This document shows positions 35,237-42,670 of a stretch of DNA of 42,670 bases, in pieces (the stretch's first letter is position 1; every line of letters starts with the position of its first letter). The translations under genes and the position numbers were made by a program. Origin of the DNA: Desulfovibrio sp. (GTDB lineage: Bacteria; Desulfobacterota; Desulfovibrionia; Desulfovibrionales; Desulfovibrionaceae); assembly GCA_031260965.1 (NCBI GenBank), contig JAISKK010000041.1, positions 1 to 42,670 of the forward strand, written 5' to 3'. Below the pieces are notes generated by a model, which made no database searches, was not told the DNA's origin, and saw only the letters and a list, made by a program, of their open reading frames with translations.

Positions 35237-37504
35237 CTATTTCATCGAAAGCAGGGTCTGCAACATCTCGTCCGCCGTGGTGATCAGCTTGGCCGCCGCC
35301 TTGTAGGAAGCCTGGAATTTGATCAGGTTGCTCATCTCCTCATCCAGGTTCACGCCGGAAATCTCTTCCTGCCGGTTATAGAGATCCGTGGCCATGGCCG
35401 TTTCCGAGGCCGCCACAAATTTTGTGCTCATGGTGTCCGTGCCGATCTTGGTGACGATGCCCCCGTAATAGGCGGCGATACTTTGCGTGGTCGGGCGGTT
35501 CCAGAAGGTGCCTATGGACACCTGCTTGATCGCCAGATTCTCTATCTCCAGGGCCGTGATGTTGTCGCCCGGGTTTATTTCGCCCGCGCCGTTCAGGCGT
35601 CCGGCATTGATCAGGTTTGTGTTGGTGAAGAGTTCTCCCCGGATGGCAAAGGTGTCTGCATTCGTGCCCTCGAAAAAGGTGTTGATGCCGAGGGCCGCCG
35701 CCAGCCCCGTGGTGTCGGCGGAAACGGCGAAGGAATAAACCTTGCCCGGCTCTCCGGGAATGGGTTTGCCCGTCACCTGGAGCTTGTTGTTGACTATGGA
35801 GGCCGTGATAAACTCGCTGATCGGATTGGCTGGGTCGTTGATCCCGGCTACCAGATCCTGAAGACTGTGTATGCTGGGGTCGAAATTGCCTCCGGCCTGA
35901 CCGAGAACGTCAAAGCCCGGATAAAAGGGCGGCACGGTGTCGGCGGAATAGGGCGAGGAACCGGGCAACATCTGATTCCCGTTCGCGTCGTAAATGGCGA
36001 AGGTCAGGTTGCCGGACTGGAGCTTGTCGGCCCAGACGAAGCGCGCTTCGGGCGAACCCATGGGCTGGGCGGTGTTGCCCACGACATAGGTTCCCAGGGC
36101 ATAGGTCATGGGTTCAAGTCCCCCGCCCTGGCTGTGTATGCGGTTCACTTCCCAGATCGTGCTCTTGGCGAAGGCGTCCAGGCGGTCCCGGTATTCGGCC
36201 AGTTGGTAGTCGCGAAATTCCAGGTATCCGGCCAGAGAGCCGCCGGTCAGGCGCAGGGAATTGTCCGAGCCGTCCTTATAGATCTGGGTGGAAATATTGA
36301 TGGGGTCGGAAGTGGGTTCGATCCAGTAAACATCGGGCTTGGGCCAGATCAGAAAACGGTCGCCGTAGGCTATGCTGTCGCCCCCAATGTCGTTGCAGGA
36401 GTCGAAATAAATCTCCAGTTCTCCCACACGCACTGCGTTTTCTTCCGTCTGGGCGTTGAAGGTCACTTCATGCCCGGCTTCGTCCGTAAGCCAGGTTTTG
36501 CCCCCGTCAATGGAGACCCGGAAGCGGGCCGGGCCAGGGTCAGCAGGCGGGTTAGTAGGATCTGGCGGGTTATGGATGGTCTTTCCGGCCGTTTCCATTT
36601 GTCCGGTCTCCGAGTTCCAGTACCGCTCAACCATTTCAATTGTGTATTCAAAATTGTCCGAGCCGTTGAAATAGATGTTTCTCTGGCTGCCGTCGGCCTG
36701 TCGGGTCCGGAACGGAGAATTCGTCGTCAGGTTGTTCTCGGCCTGCATGCCCTTGAATTCCAGGGAGAAGGGAATGGTGTCCTGGACCAGGGTATAGCCG
36801 TTGGCCATGCTCACGTTGTAATGGCCGGGGCCCTTGTCGTCCACCTTGACGTCGATGATCGCGCCCAGAGCGCGCACCTTGGCGTCGCGGGCGTCCATGA
36901 GATCATTGGGGTTGTTGCGCCCTTCCAGATAGTGGGCGTTAATCTGCTTGTTCAGTTCCGCGATTTCCCGCAGGAGCAGATTGGCCTTGGCCACATCCTC
37001 GCGGATCATGGTGTTGGTCTGTTCCTCCAGATCGCGCAGGGCCCGGTCCGTGTTGTTTATATCGTCCATCAGCACCGCGGCCTTGCCGAGCAGGGCCTCG
37101 CGCGCCGTGCCTTCGGCGGGGCTCTGGGCCAGTTTGTTCCAGGCGTTGAAAAATTCGGAGAGGGCAGAGGCTGTGCCGTTCACATTGGCTTCGTTGAACA
37201 GGTTCTCCACATAGCGCAACTGGTCGTATTCCGCCGTATAGCGCGAGGAGGTGCCGAGCTTGTTTAAATAATTGCTCTCAATGAACTTGTCGAAATAACG
37301 CCTGACCTCCTTGGCCAGCACGCCTTCGCCCACCCGGCCCGGATAGAAATCCAGTCCGTTTCTTTCCTCCAGAACGACATAGCGGCGGGAATAACCCGGC
37401 GTGTTCACATTGGCGACATTGTTGCCGGTGGTCTGAATGGCGGCCTGGGAGGCGAAAAGCGCCCCCACGCCCACGTTCATGACGGAATTAACGCCCCAGG
37501 CCAT
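35237..37504 (-). CDS. flgK: hook-filament junction protein FlgK
   Basis: 755 aa, longer than the usual 550-ish. The N-terminus after MAWGVNSVMNVGVGALFAS has the conserved NNVANVNTPGYSRR. A variable middle includes an Asp-box-like SIDGGKTW at about 331-338. The C-terminus (EEISGVNLDEEMSNLIKFQA then SYKAAAKLITTADEMLQTLL) is the conserved helix. ATG 37504 lies two bases after the flgN stop, with AAGGATG upstream. The long open frame to 37576 is not used. Builds the first ring between hook and filament. Confidence 0.95.
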   Translation of the reverse strand: MAWGVNSVMNVGVGALFASQAAIQTTGNNVANVNTPGYSRRYVVLEERNGLDFYPGRVGEGVLAKEVRRYFDKFIESNYLNKLGTSSRYTAEYDQLRYVENLFNEANVNGTASALSEFFNAWNKLAQSPAEGTAREALLGKAAVLMDDINNTDRALRDLEEQTNTMIREDVAKANLLLREIAELNKQINAHYLEGRNNPNDLMDARDAKVRALGAIIDVKVDDKGPGHYNVSMANGYTLVQDTIPFSLEFKGMQAENNLTTNSPFRTRQADGSQRNIYFNGSDNFEYTIEMVERYWNSETGQMETAGKTIHNPPDPTNPPADPGPARFRVSIDGGKTWLTDEAGHEVTFNAQTEENAVRVGELEIYFDSCNDIGGDSIAYGDRFLIWPKPDVYWIEPTSDPINISTQIYKDGSDNSLRLTGGSLAGYLEFRDYQLAEYRDRLDAFAKSTIWEVNRIHSQGGGLEPMTYALGTYVVGNTAQPMGSPEARFVWADKLQSGNLTFAIYDANGNQMLPGSSPYSADTVPPFYPGFDVLGQAGGNFDPSIHSLQDLVAGINDPANPISEFITASIVNNKLQVTGKPIPGEPGKVYSFAVSADTTGLAAALGINTFFEGTNADTFAIRGELFTNTNLINAGRLNGAGEINPGDNITALEIENLAIKQVSIGTFWNRPTTQSIAAYYGGIVTKIGTDTMSTKFVAASETAMATDLYNRQEEISGVNLDEEMSNLIKFQASYKAAAKLITTADEMLQTLLSMK

Positions 37505-37506
37505 GA

Positions 37507-37971
37507 CTACATCCTTCCGGAATACAGGGTTGCCGCCGGTCTGCTTTCCTTGAGTTTTCCTCTGGCGCCGTAGCACTCTTCCTGACGGGGGGCGATTTGT
37601 TTGTGCAGGAAAAGGAGCAGGGACTGGCTCTGATCCAGCAGGGCCAGGGACAGCTCCGAATTGCGCGCGGCCTGACGTGAGCCGCTTTGTTCAAGGGCAT
37701 CGATAAGATGATGCAGGCGCATGATTTCCTGTCCGTCTTCGTCCGGCAGCATCCCGGCGTATTCCAGAACGGTGGCGCCCTGAATCTGTTTTTTGAGGTC
37801 TACCCGCTCCGCCACAATCTGGCGCAAAAGCTCGTGTATGGAAAATTCAAGGGCGCTCACCGAATCTGTGTCGTGAGCGCAGAGCAGGGAGAATTCCTCG
37901 TCGAGCAGGGAGCAGAGAAGTTCGAGTCCCTTGAATTGGCGGTGCAGGTTTTGGCGGATGAGTTCGTACAT
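37507..37971 (-). CDS. flgN: FlgN-like export chaperone
   Basis: 154-aa helical cytoplasmic protein, MYELIRQNLHRQFKGLELLC onwards, matching FlgN in length and in the long N-terminal helix. FlgN escorts FlgK and FlgL to the flagellar export apparatus, and its position just before flgK fits. ATG 37971 has GGAG upstream; its stop is two bases from the flgK start. FlgN sequences are poorly conserved, so the call leans on context. Confidence 0.82.
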   Translation of the reverse strand: MYELIRQNLHRQFKGLELLCSLLDEEFSLLCAHDTDSVSALEFSIHELLRQIVAERVDLKKQIQGATVLEYAGMLPDEDGQEIMRLHHLIDALEQSGSRQAARNSELSLALLDQSQSLLLFLHKQIAPRQEECYGARGKLKESRPAATLYSGRM

Positions 37972-37986
37972 TTCTTGCTCCAGATT

Positions 37987-39684
37987 TTATGTATCCGTCC
38001 CCTGCTGCGTACCCCGGACGATTGCGCTTTCCGGGTTCAGGGCCATTTCGCCCTTCTTCAGTTCAAAACGCAGGGAGGCAGAATTTTCCCCTTGCGGTGA
38101 AGAGGAGGGGCCTGCTGCGATTTTTGCAAATTCCGCGCCATGTTTGACCTGTTCGCCCACGCGCAGTTTTGAGGGCTGCAAATTACCGTAATAGCTGCGA
38201 TATCCGCCCTTGTGCTCAAGCACGACGGTGTTGCCCGCGCCCTCGCGCGGTCCCGAATACACCACCGTGCCCGGCAGAATGGCTTTGACCGGGCTCCCGG
38301 CAGAGGCGGCTATTTCCACTCCCGGATTCCAGCGTCTGCGCCCGCCGGCGTCGTCCGTCCAGCCGAAGCGGCTGAGCATCGGACCGTCCAGGGGCCAGAC
38401 GGAAGCCGCGACGGCGTCCGCCGGAGCGGCGGGAGCGCTTGCGGTTTTGGCTTGCGCCGGGGCGGACGGCTTTGCCGCCTGGGCTGGCGCGGGCGAATTT
38501 TGCGCAGCCGCTGCCGGCGTCATGACCGTGTTTGGGGCGGTGTTTTGGGGCGCGTTGACCTGCCCCTTGTTTTGGGCTGTTGCCCCGCTGCCTGCGTTCG
38601 GACCCGCGGTGGGCGGGGTTGGGGAATTTTTGGCGGCGGATCGGGATTTGCGGTTGCGGGTGAATTTGCTGATCGGCCTGGGATTTGCCGAAACCGGACC
38701 CGGACCTTTCCAGGACAGGGTTGCCGGGTCTGCCGAAGCGCGTTCCTGTTCCGGATTTGCGCGCATCGGTTCCAGAGTCGCAGCGGTCTGTCCCGGATTT
38801 GCGCGCGTTTGGGACAAGGGATTCTCCGCAGTTGCGGCGGCCAGGTCTGCCCGCGCGGGTTGGGCGGGCTGCCTGAGAGGCGGCAGAGGGTCGGACAGCA
38901 CGCTGCCGGTGCGTACGGAGGCCTCTATGGACCTTTCATCTGCGGCGCGGGGGGCAAGATCCGCCGATTTTTCCCCTTTCGGATCGGCGGGGCCGAAAGC
39001 GGCTTCTCGCAACAGACCGGCGTCCGGTGTCTCCATCTCGCCTTTTGAGCCTGTAGCCAGTTCCCGCGCCTGCGCCCATTCGCGCGCGGCCGCGCCTTCC
39101 ACTTCCAGGCGCAGACTGTTCAGGGCCGTCTCCAGGCTGGAAGACCGGGGCGGGTTTTCTTCTCCCCGCTCGTCTGTTGCGGCGGGGATTTGCTCATAAA
39201 GTTCCGCCGCCGTCAATTTTTCGGAACCCGGCTTGTCCGCCGCTGTCCCGCTTTGGGCGGGCAGAAGCCCGGAACTGGGAGGGATGGGCAGCGCCCGGCG
39301 AAAACTCCCCGGGGTCGTTGTGCGTCCGGTGTTCTCAAGTTGCTGCGAGAGCTGCTCATAGAGCATGTCCGCAAGGCCTATGCCCCCGGCCGAGGACATT
39401 TTTTTGCACAGTTCGACATCAAAAAGAGACTGGTACATTTCTTCGTCTTTGCTGTGCAGAAAACCCTCTTTGGGCACGGTTTTACGCATCTGTTCCCATA
39501 TTTTCTGCAAAAAGACGGACTCAAAACCTTCACAGGACTCGCGCAGTTTGGCGCTCTGGCTTTTGCTTCCGCTGAGGCGCTTGCGCAGGGCGTCCATGTC
39601 CAGCTTGCGCTGGACGAGATCATGCTGCGCGGCTTCGCGCGCCGCGTCGGCGGGATCGTGGGATGCGGTCAGCGGAGCGCTCAT
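37987..39684 (-). CDS. flgJ: FlgJ rod-binding protein fused to a degenerate M23 (LytM) domain
   Basis: 565 aa. Residues about 45-115 are a rod-binding FlgJ domain (ESVFLQKIWEQMRKTVPKEG, SSAGGIGLADMLYEQLS). A Pro/Ala-rich low-complexity linker (about 120-425) follows. The C-terminal 135 residues are an M23 peptidase fold, but zinc ligands are missing: the HxxxD segment reads N453-P-G-V-E457, and the LHFE motif reads L-R539-F-E. FlgJ normally helps the rod through the murein; here the second domain may bind rather than cut. The start overlaps the flgI stop (TGATG). Confidence 0.88.
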   Translation of the reverse strand: MSAPLTASHDPADAAREAAQHDLVQRKLDMDALRKRLSGSKSQSAKLRESCEGFESVFLQKIWEQMRKTVPKEGFLHSKDEEMYQSLFDVELCKKMSSAGGIGLADMLYEQLSQQLENTGRTTTPGSFRRALPIPPSSGLLPAQSGTAADKPGSEKLTAAELYEQIPAATDERGEENPPRSSSLETALNSLRLEVEGAAAREWAQARELATGSKGEMETPDAGLLREAAFGPADPKGEKSADLAPRAADERSIEASVRTGSVLSDPLPPLRQPAQPARADLAAATAENPLSQTRANPGQTAATLEPMRANPEQERASADPATLSWKGPGPVSANPRPISKFTRNRKSRSAAKNSPTPPTAGPNAGSGATAQNKGQVNAPQNTAPNTVMTPAAAAQNSPAPAQAAKPSAPAQAKTASAPAAPADAVAASVWPLDGPMLSRFGWTDDAGGRRRWNPGVEIAASAGSPVKAILPGTVVYSGPREGAGNTVVLEHKGGYRSYYGNLQPSKLRVGEQVKHGAEFAKIAAGPSSSPQGENSASLRFELKKGEMALNPESAIVRGTQQGTDT

Positions 39685-40781
39685 CAGATCACCTCAAGAT
39701 GCGCGTGCAGGGCGCCCGCGGATTTCATGCTGCGCAGTATGGAGATCAGATCGCGCGGCGTCGCTCCCACGGAATTCAAGGCGTCCACCAGCTCCTGCAG
39801 GGTGGCGCCTTCCAGGATGTTCAGATTGCGCAGGTCCTCGCGCGAGGAGAGGTCGGTGCTGGGCGTGACCACGGTGTTGCCGCTGCTGAAAGGTCCGGGC
39901 TGCGAGACTTCCTGATTTTCCTGCACCGTCACATGCAGATTGCCGTGAGCGACAGCCACGCGGGAAATACGCACGTCGCGACCCAGAATGATCGTTCCCG
40001 TTTTTTCATCCACCACTACCTTGGCGGCATTGTCCGGGGTGACTTCAATGTTTTCCAGAGAGGCCATCAGAGGGACCATGTTGCCCTTGAAATCCGCAGG
40101 AATCTCCAGGGCGATGGAAGACAGGTCAATGGGTCTGGCAAAGTCGCCGCCCAAAGCCTTGTTGATGCGTTCCACAACCTGGTTGGTGGTGGAAAAATCC
40201 GGATTGTTCATGTTCAGGGTCAGGGATTGCTGGCTGTTGAATTCAAAAGGCACGGCCCGTTCGATTATCCCGCCGCCCGGCACCTGGGCTACGGTGGTTA
40301 CGTTTTTTTGGGCCTGGGCCTGGCTGCCGGAAACGGAAAAGCCCCCGACCGTAAGAGGACCCTGGGCCAGGGCATAAACCTTGCCGTCTATGCCCTTGAG
40401 AGGGACCTGGATGAGTACGCCGCCGAGCAGGCTGGTGCTGTCTCCCAGAGAGGACACGGTTACATCAAGACGGGTTCCGGGTTTGGAGGAAACGGGCATG
40501 CGGGCCGTGACCATTACCGCGGCCACGTTTTTGGGCTTCATCTGTTTCATGTCCACGCGCACGCCCATTTTTTCCAGCATGTTGACCATGGAACGCATGG
40601 TGAAGGCGGAATCCTTCTTGTCACCGGTTCCGGAAAGACCAACCACCAGCCCGTAGCCGGTGAGCTGGTTGTCGCGTACCCCGCTGAAGGTGGCGATGTC
40701 CTTGATGCGCACCGCTCCTGCTTCCAGAGGCAGAAGGGTTATACTCAATAAAATTATGAAGGCGCGTAGCGGCAAAATCAT
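39684..40781 (-). CDS. flgI: flagellar P-ring protein FlgI
   Basis: 365-aa periplasmic protein of the basal-body bushing. A signal peptide ([16 protein letters not shown]) is followed by [20 protein letters not shown] and [14 protein letters not shown], both hallmark. The C-terminus has [23 protein letters not shown] 40781 has GGGGAG upstream. It is the first gene of the flagellar run here; flgH, which usually precedes it, is absent, replaced by a divergent HD-GYP gene. Confidence 0.95.
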   Translation of the reverse strand: MILPLRAFIILLSITLLPLEAGAVRIKDIATFSGVRDNQLTGYGLVVGLSGTGDKKDSAFTMRSMVNMLEKMGVRVDMKQMKPKNVAAVMVTARMPVSSKPGTRLDVTVSSLGDSTSLLGGVLIQVPLKGIDGKVYALAQGPLTVGGFSVSGSQAQAQKNVTTVAQVPGGGIIERAVPFEFNSQQSLTLNMNNPDFSTTNQVVERINKALGGDFARPIDLSSIALEIPADFKGNMVPLMASLENIEVTPDNAAKVVVDEKTGTIILGRDVRISRVAVAHGNLHVTVQENQEVSQPGPFSSGNTVVTPSTDLSSREDLRNLNILEGATLQELVDALNSVGATPRDLISILRSMKSAGALHAHLEVI

Positions 40782-41136
40782 GTTTTTCTCCCCAGTTCGG
40801 CGACATTATGGAGAACTGGCGCCATGTATGGACTCTCCCGAGACGTGGAGGGGCGGAGCGGCGCAAGGGGCGCCGTCAAAATAACAACATAAATCCGTCC
40901 TGACCTGCTTAAGCAATAAACATTCCAGAACGGCGGATGCGGCGGCTATTCGCTTGGAAAAGTTTTAAAAAATGAAAAAAACGAAAAATATTGACAAAAA
41001 ATGGAAAGAATGTCATTTTGCAACAATCCTCCAAAAGCTTGGGGACATGTGGCAATGCCCTGTTTTGTCACCCCATTTTATGTAGCGACGCTTAGGCAGT
41101 GCGCTTTCTTTGAATTTTCAAGTCGAGGAGAAAGCT
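40782..41136. other. 355-bp divergent gap, flgI / HD-GYP
   Basis: No gene seen. On the plus strand TTGACA (40991-40996) with a 17-base spacer and CATTTT (41014-41019) is a possible but weak promoter for the regulator. On the flgI side a GC-rich inverted repeat, CGGCGC with GCGCCG (40859-40875), lies in the leader. The middle (40940-41000) is strongly A-rich. No sigma-54 or sigma-28 box was convincing. Confidence 0.35.
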
Positions 41137-42249
41137 ATGCAGGCAGGCGAACGGCCTGTGATCGTTGCCGTTGATGACGAGGCCATGATTCTGCACAATC
41201 TGGCCGAGATGCTGAAGAACGATTACAGTGTGCGGCCTTTCACATCTGCGGAGACCGCTCTGAATTTTCTGACCCGGGGGGAGCAGCAGGCGGATCTCAT
41301 TCTTCTGGATTTTCATATGCCGGGTATGAGCGGCTTCGAGTTTTTCAAAATTTTGAAACTTTCTCCCCGGACATCCGGGATTCCCGTTATTTTTCTGACC
41401 GGCTCCTTTGGCGGAGAATCTGAAGCCCTGGAACTGGGAGCGGCGGATTTTATCGCCAAACCCGTTACCCCCAGAGTGCTGCTTTTGCGCATTCGTCACC
41501 AGCTTGAACTGCAGTACCACCGCAGGCGTCTGCAAGGTATGGTTGATGACAAGACCCGCATTCTGGACCTCACAATCAGCAAACTGCGCGACAGAGAGTC
41601 CGTCATTCTTAACATTCTGGCGCGCATGACGGATTTACGCGACCATGAAACCGGCGGTCACATCGAGCGCACCACGGGTTTTGTGCGCATCATTGTCGAA
41701 CATATTTTCCGGGAGCCAAGCGAGGGTTATACCTTGACCCGCTCCGAGGCGGATAACATCATCACTTCCGCCAAACTGCACGACCTGGGGAAAATAGCCA
41801 TGCCGGACAGCGTCCTTCTGAAAAAAGACCGGCTTTCCAGGGATGAGTTCTCCATTATCAAGATGCACCCTGTACACGGCGAGCGCTTTCTCGAATTTTT
41901 TATCCGCCAGATGGACGATCCCTTCCTGAACACGGCCCGCGACATCGCTTATGCCCACCACGAGCGCTGGGACGGTACGGGCTATCCCCTGGGTCTGGCG
42001 GGAGCTCTCATCCCCTTGTCGGCGCGCATTGTGGCCATCGCCGATGTCTATGACGCGCTCATCTCCGAGCGTCCCTATAAAATTGCTTACAGCCACGCGC
42101 AATCCATGAGCATGATCAGCGAGGAAAGCGGCCGGCATTTTGATCCCTATCTGGTCCGGGTTTTTGCCCTGCACGATGCGGAGATTGGCGTCATCGCCGG
42201 CAGCATTGCCGGCAAAGAGGCCTTAAGTTCCGCTTCCGATCCGGCATGA
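41137..42249 (+). CDS. response regulator with HD-GYP c-di-GMP phosphodiesterase domain
   Basis: 370-aa cytoplasmic protein. Receiver domain with acidic pair VAVDDEAM, phospho-Asp in LLDFHMPGMSG and Lys in IAKPV; then a linker and HD-GYP domain with KLHDLGKIAMPD, HHERWDGTGYPLG and ADVYDALISERPYK all intact. ATG 41137 has GAGGAG; upstream TTG 41110 in the same frame has none. The stop overlaps the start of the next gene (ATGA), which encodes a membrane sensor, so the two are likely functional partners. Confidence 0.93.
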   Translation: MQAGERPVIVAVDDEAMILHNLAEMLKNDYSVRPFTSAETALNFLTRGEQQADLILLDFHMPGMSGFEFFKILKLSPRTSGIPVIFLTGSFGGESEALELGAADFIAKPVTPRVLLLRIRHQLELQYHRRRLQGMVDDKTRILDLTISKLRDRESVILNILARMTDLRDHETGGHIERTTGFVRIIVEHIFREPSEGYTLTRSEADNIITSAKLHDLGKIAMPDSVLLKKDRLSRDEFSIIKMHPVHGERFLEFFIRQMDDPFLNTARDIAYAHHERWDGTGYPLGLAGALIPLSARIVAIADVYDALISERPYKIAYSHAQSMSMISEESGRHFDPYLVRVFALHDAEIGVIAGSIAGKEALSSASDPA

Positions 42250-42670
42250 AAAACATCCGTCTGCCGATTCTCATCCTCCTGTCCTTTCTGGCGCCGTGTC
42301 TTGCCCTTGTTCTGTGCGCCGGTCTGGTCTGCATCGTTTTTCCGCCCGCAAGCGGGACATTCTTGGGCCTCAGTCTGATGGCCGGGATTGTTCTGGCCGG
42401 TCTGGGCCTTGGCCTTGCCGCCCTGCGTGCCGCCTGCCGCCGCGTTACCGGGTTGCGGGCGCTTACGCTCAGGGCCACTGCCTTTGCAGAGGAGGTGGAG
42501 AAGGGAAATTTTACCGTATCCCTGTCGCCGTCTTCGCACGAAGGTTTTGAGAAACTGTTCACAGCCATGCGTGGGATTCGCCGGGAACTGCAAGGCAAAA
42601 CCGAGGAAGCGGCGCGCCGGACAAGGGAAGCGCGGGAGCTGGTTGAAGTCAATGAAAGAATAATCGCCCA
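42246..42670 (+). CDS. membrane sensor protein, 3' partial
   Basis: Open frame to the right edge starting MKNIRLPILILLSFLAPCLA, overlapping the preceding stop by ATGA. Two hydrophobic helices (about 5-32 and 38-57) are separated by only a few residues, so there is almost no periplasmic part. A HAMP-like charged helical stretch (AFAEEVEKGNFTVSLS) and an amphipathic coiled coil (KTEEAARRTREARELVEVNE) follow. It is probably the N-terminus of a histidine kinase, chemoreceptor or GGDEF protein; the output domain is outside the window. Pairing with the HD-GYP regulator suggests a kinase. Confidence 0.75.
   Translation, partial: MKNIRLPILILLSFLAPCLALVLCAGLVCIVFPPASGTFLGLSLMAGIVLAGLGLGLAALRAACRRVTGLRALTLRATAFAEEVEKGNFTVSLSPSSHEGFEKLFTAMRGIRRELQGKTEEAARRTREARELVEVNERIIA

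Noticed and set aside
35483..37267. 594-codon open frame on the plus strand
   Set aside because: It is antisense to flgK, has low-complexity Gly/Val/Arg composition and no family motif; the minus-strand FlgK is certain.
40990..41060. sigma-54 promoter between flgI and the HD-GYP gene
   Set aside because: TTGG and TTGC pairs occur, but the GG-GC spacing is nine or fifteen bases, not ten.
1..42670. CRISPR arrays, insertion sequences, rRNA and tRNA genes
   Set aside because: Looked for regular short repeats, transposase motifs and RNA-gene signatures throughout; none seen.

Overview
The window reads as chromosome of a flagellated, Gram-negative, fairly GC-rich anaerobe-type bacterium. The best guess is Desulfovibrionaceae or a close relative in Desulfobacterota. 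That rests on the gene order flgI-flgJ(M23)-flgN-flgK-flgL-csrA-fliW, a BamA with a long N-terminal extension, and PhoH next to a PgpH-type HD phosphohydrolase. The assignment comes from gene content only; no rRNA, tRNA or other phylogenetic marker was found.

Layout from left to right. (1) 1-4218: an acyl/polyketide-like group: 3-oxoacyl-ACP synthase III (5' end missing), SDR reductase, free-standing acyl carrier protein and AMP-dependent acyl ligase, plus a nonsense-mutated antitoxin remnant. (2) 4320-8968: a hybrid sensor kinase and an HD-GYP response regulator, likely co-transcribed. (3) 9072-13374: UspA, a 177-aa unknown protein, PncC, a periplasmic binding protein fused to a degenerate cytidine-deaminase domain, and a frameshifted glycosyltransferase. 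(4) 13554-17253: a ferric-iron-type ABC transporter operon, then a ThyX homologue with an altered signature motif and a divergent CorA. (5) 20065-22044: two orphan small genes and a family 2 glycosyltransferase in an AT-richer stretch. (6) 22148-33250: a minus-strand series of envelope genes (pgpH, phoH, lytic transglycosylase, amidase, bamA, lolD, lolE) that runs into fliW and csrA. (7) 33477-40781: flagellar hook-filament junction and P-ring genes on the same strand. (8) 41137-42670: a second HD-GYP response regulator overlapping the start of a truncated membrane sensor.

How the genes work together. The minus strand from flgI to bamA is tightly packed, with stop/start overlaps at flgI/flgJ, csrA/fliW, fliW/lolE, lolE/lolD and lolD/bamA. 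Flagellar assembly control (CsrA-FliW) and lipoprotein/outer-membrane assembly (Lol, BamA) may therefore share transcripts. The two HD-GYP regulators and the hybrid kinase suggest cyclic-di-GMP signalling close to motility genes.

Most noteworthy items: the binding-protein/dead-deaminase fusion (11027-12322); a structured intergenic repeat present three times (13425, 17335, 22045), two copies of which bracket the iron transporter; the ThyX and FlgJ-M23 proteins that lack signature residues; Asp-box-like motifs in both FlgK and FlgL; and a chain of two mini-ORFs joined by ATGA/GTGA overlaps between the ACP and ligase genes.
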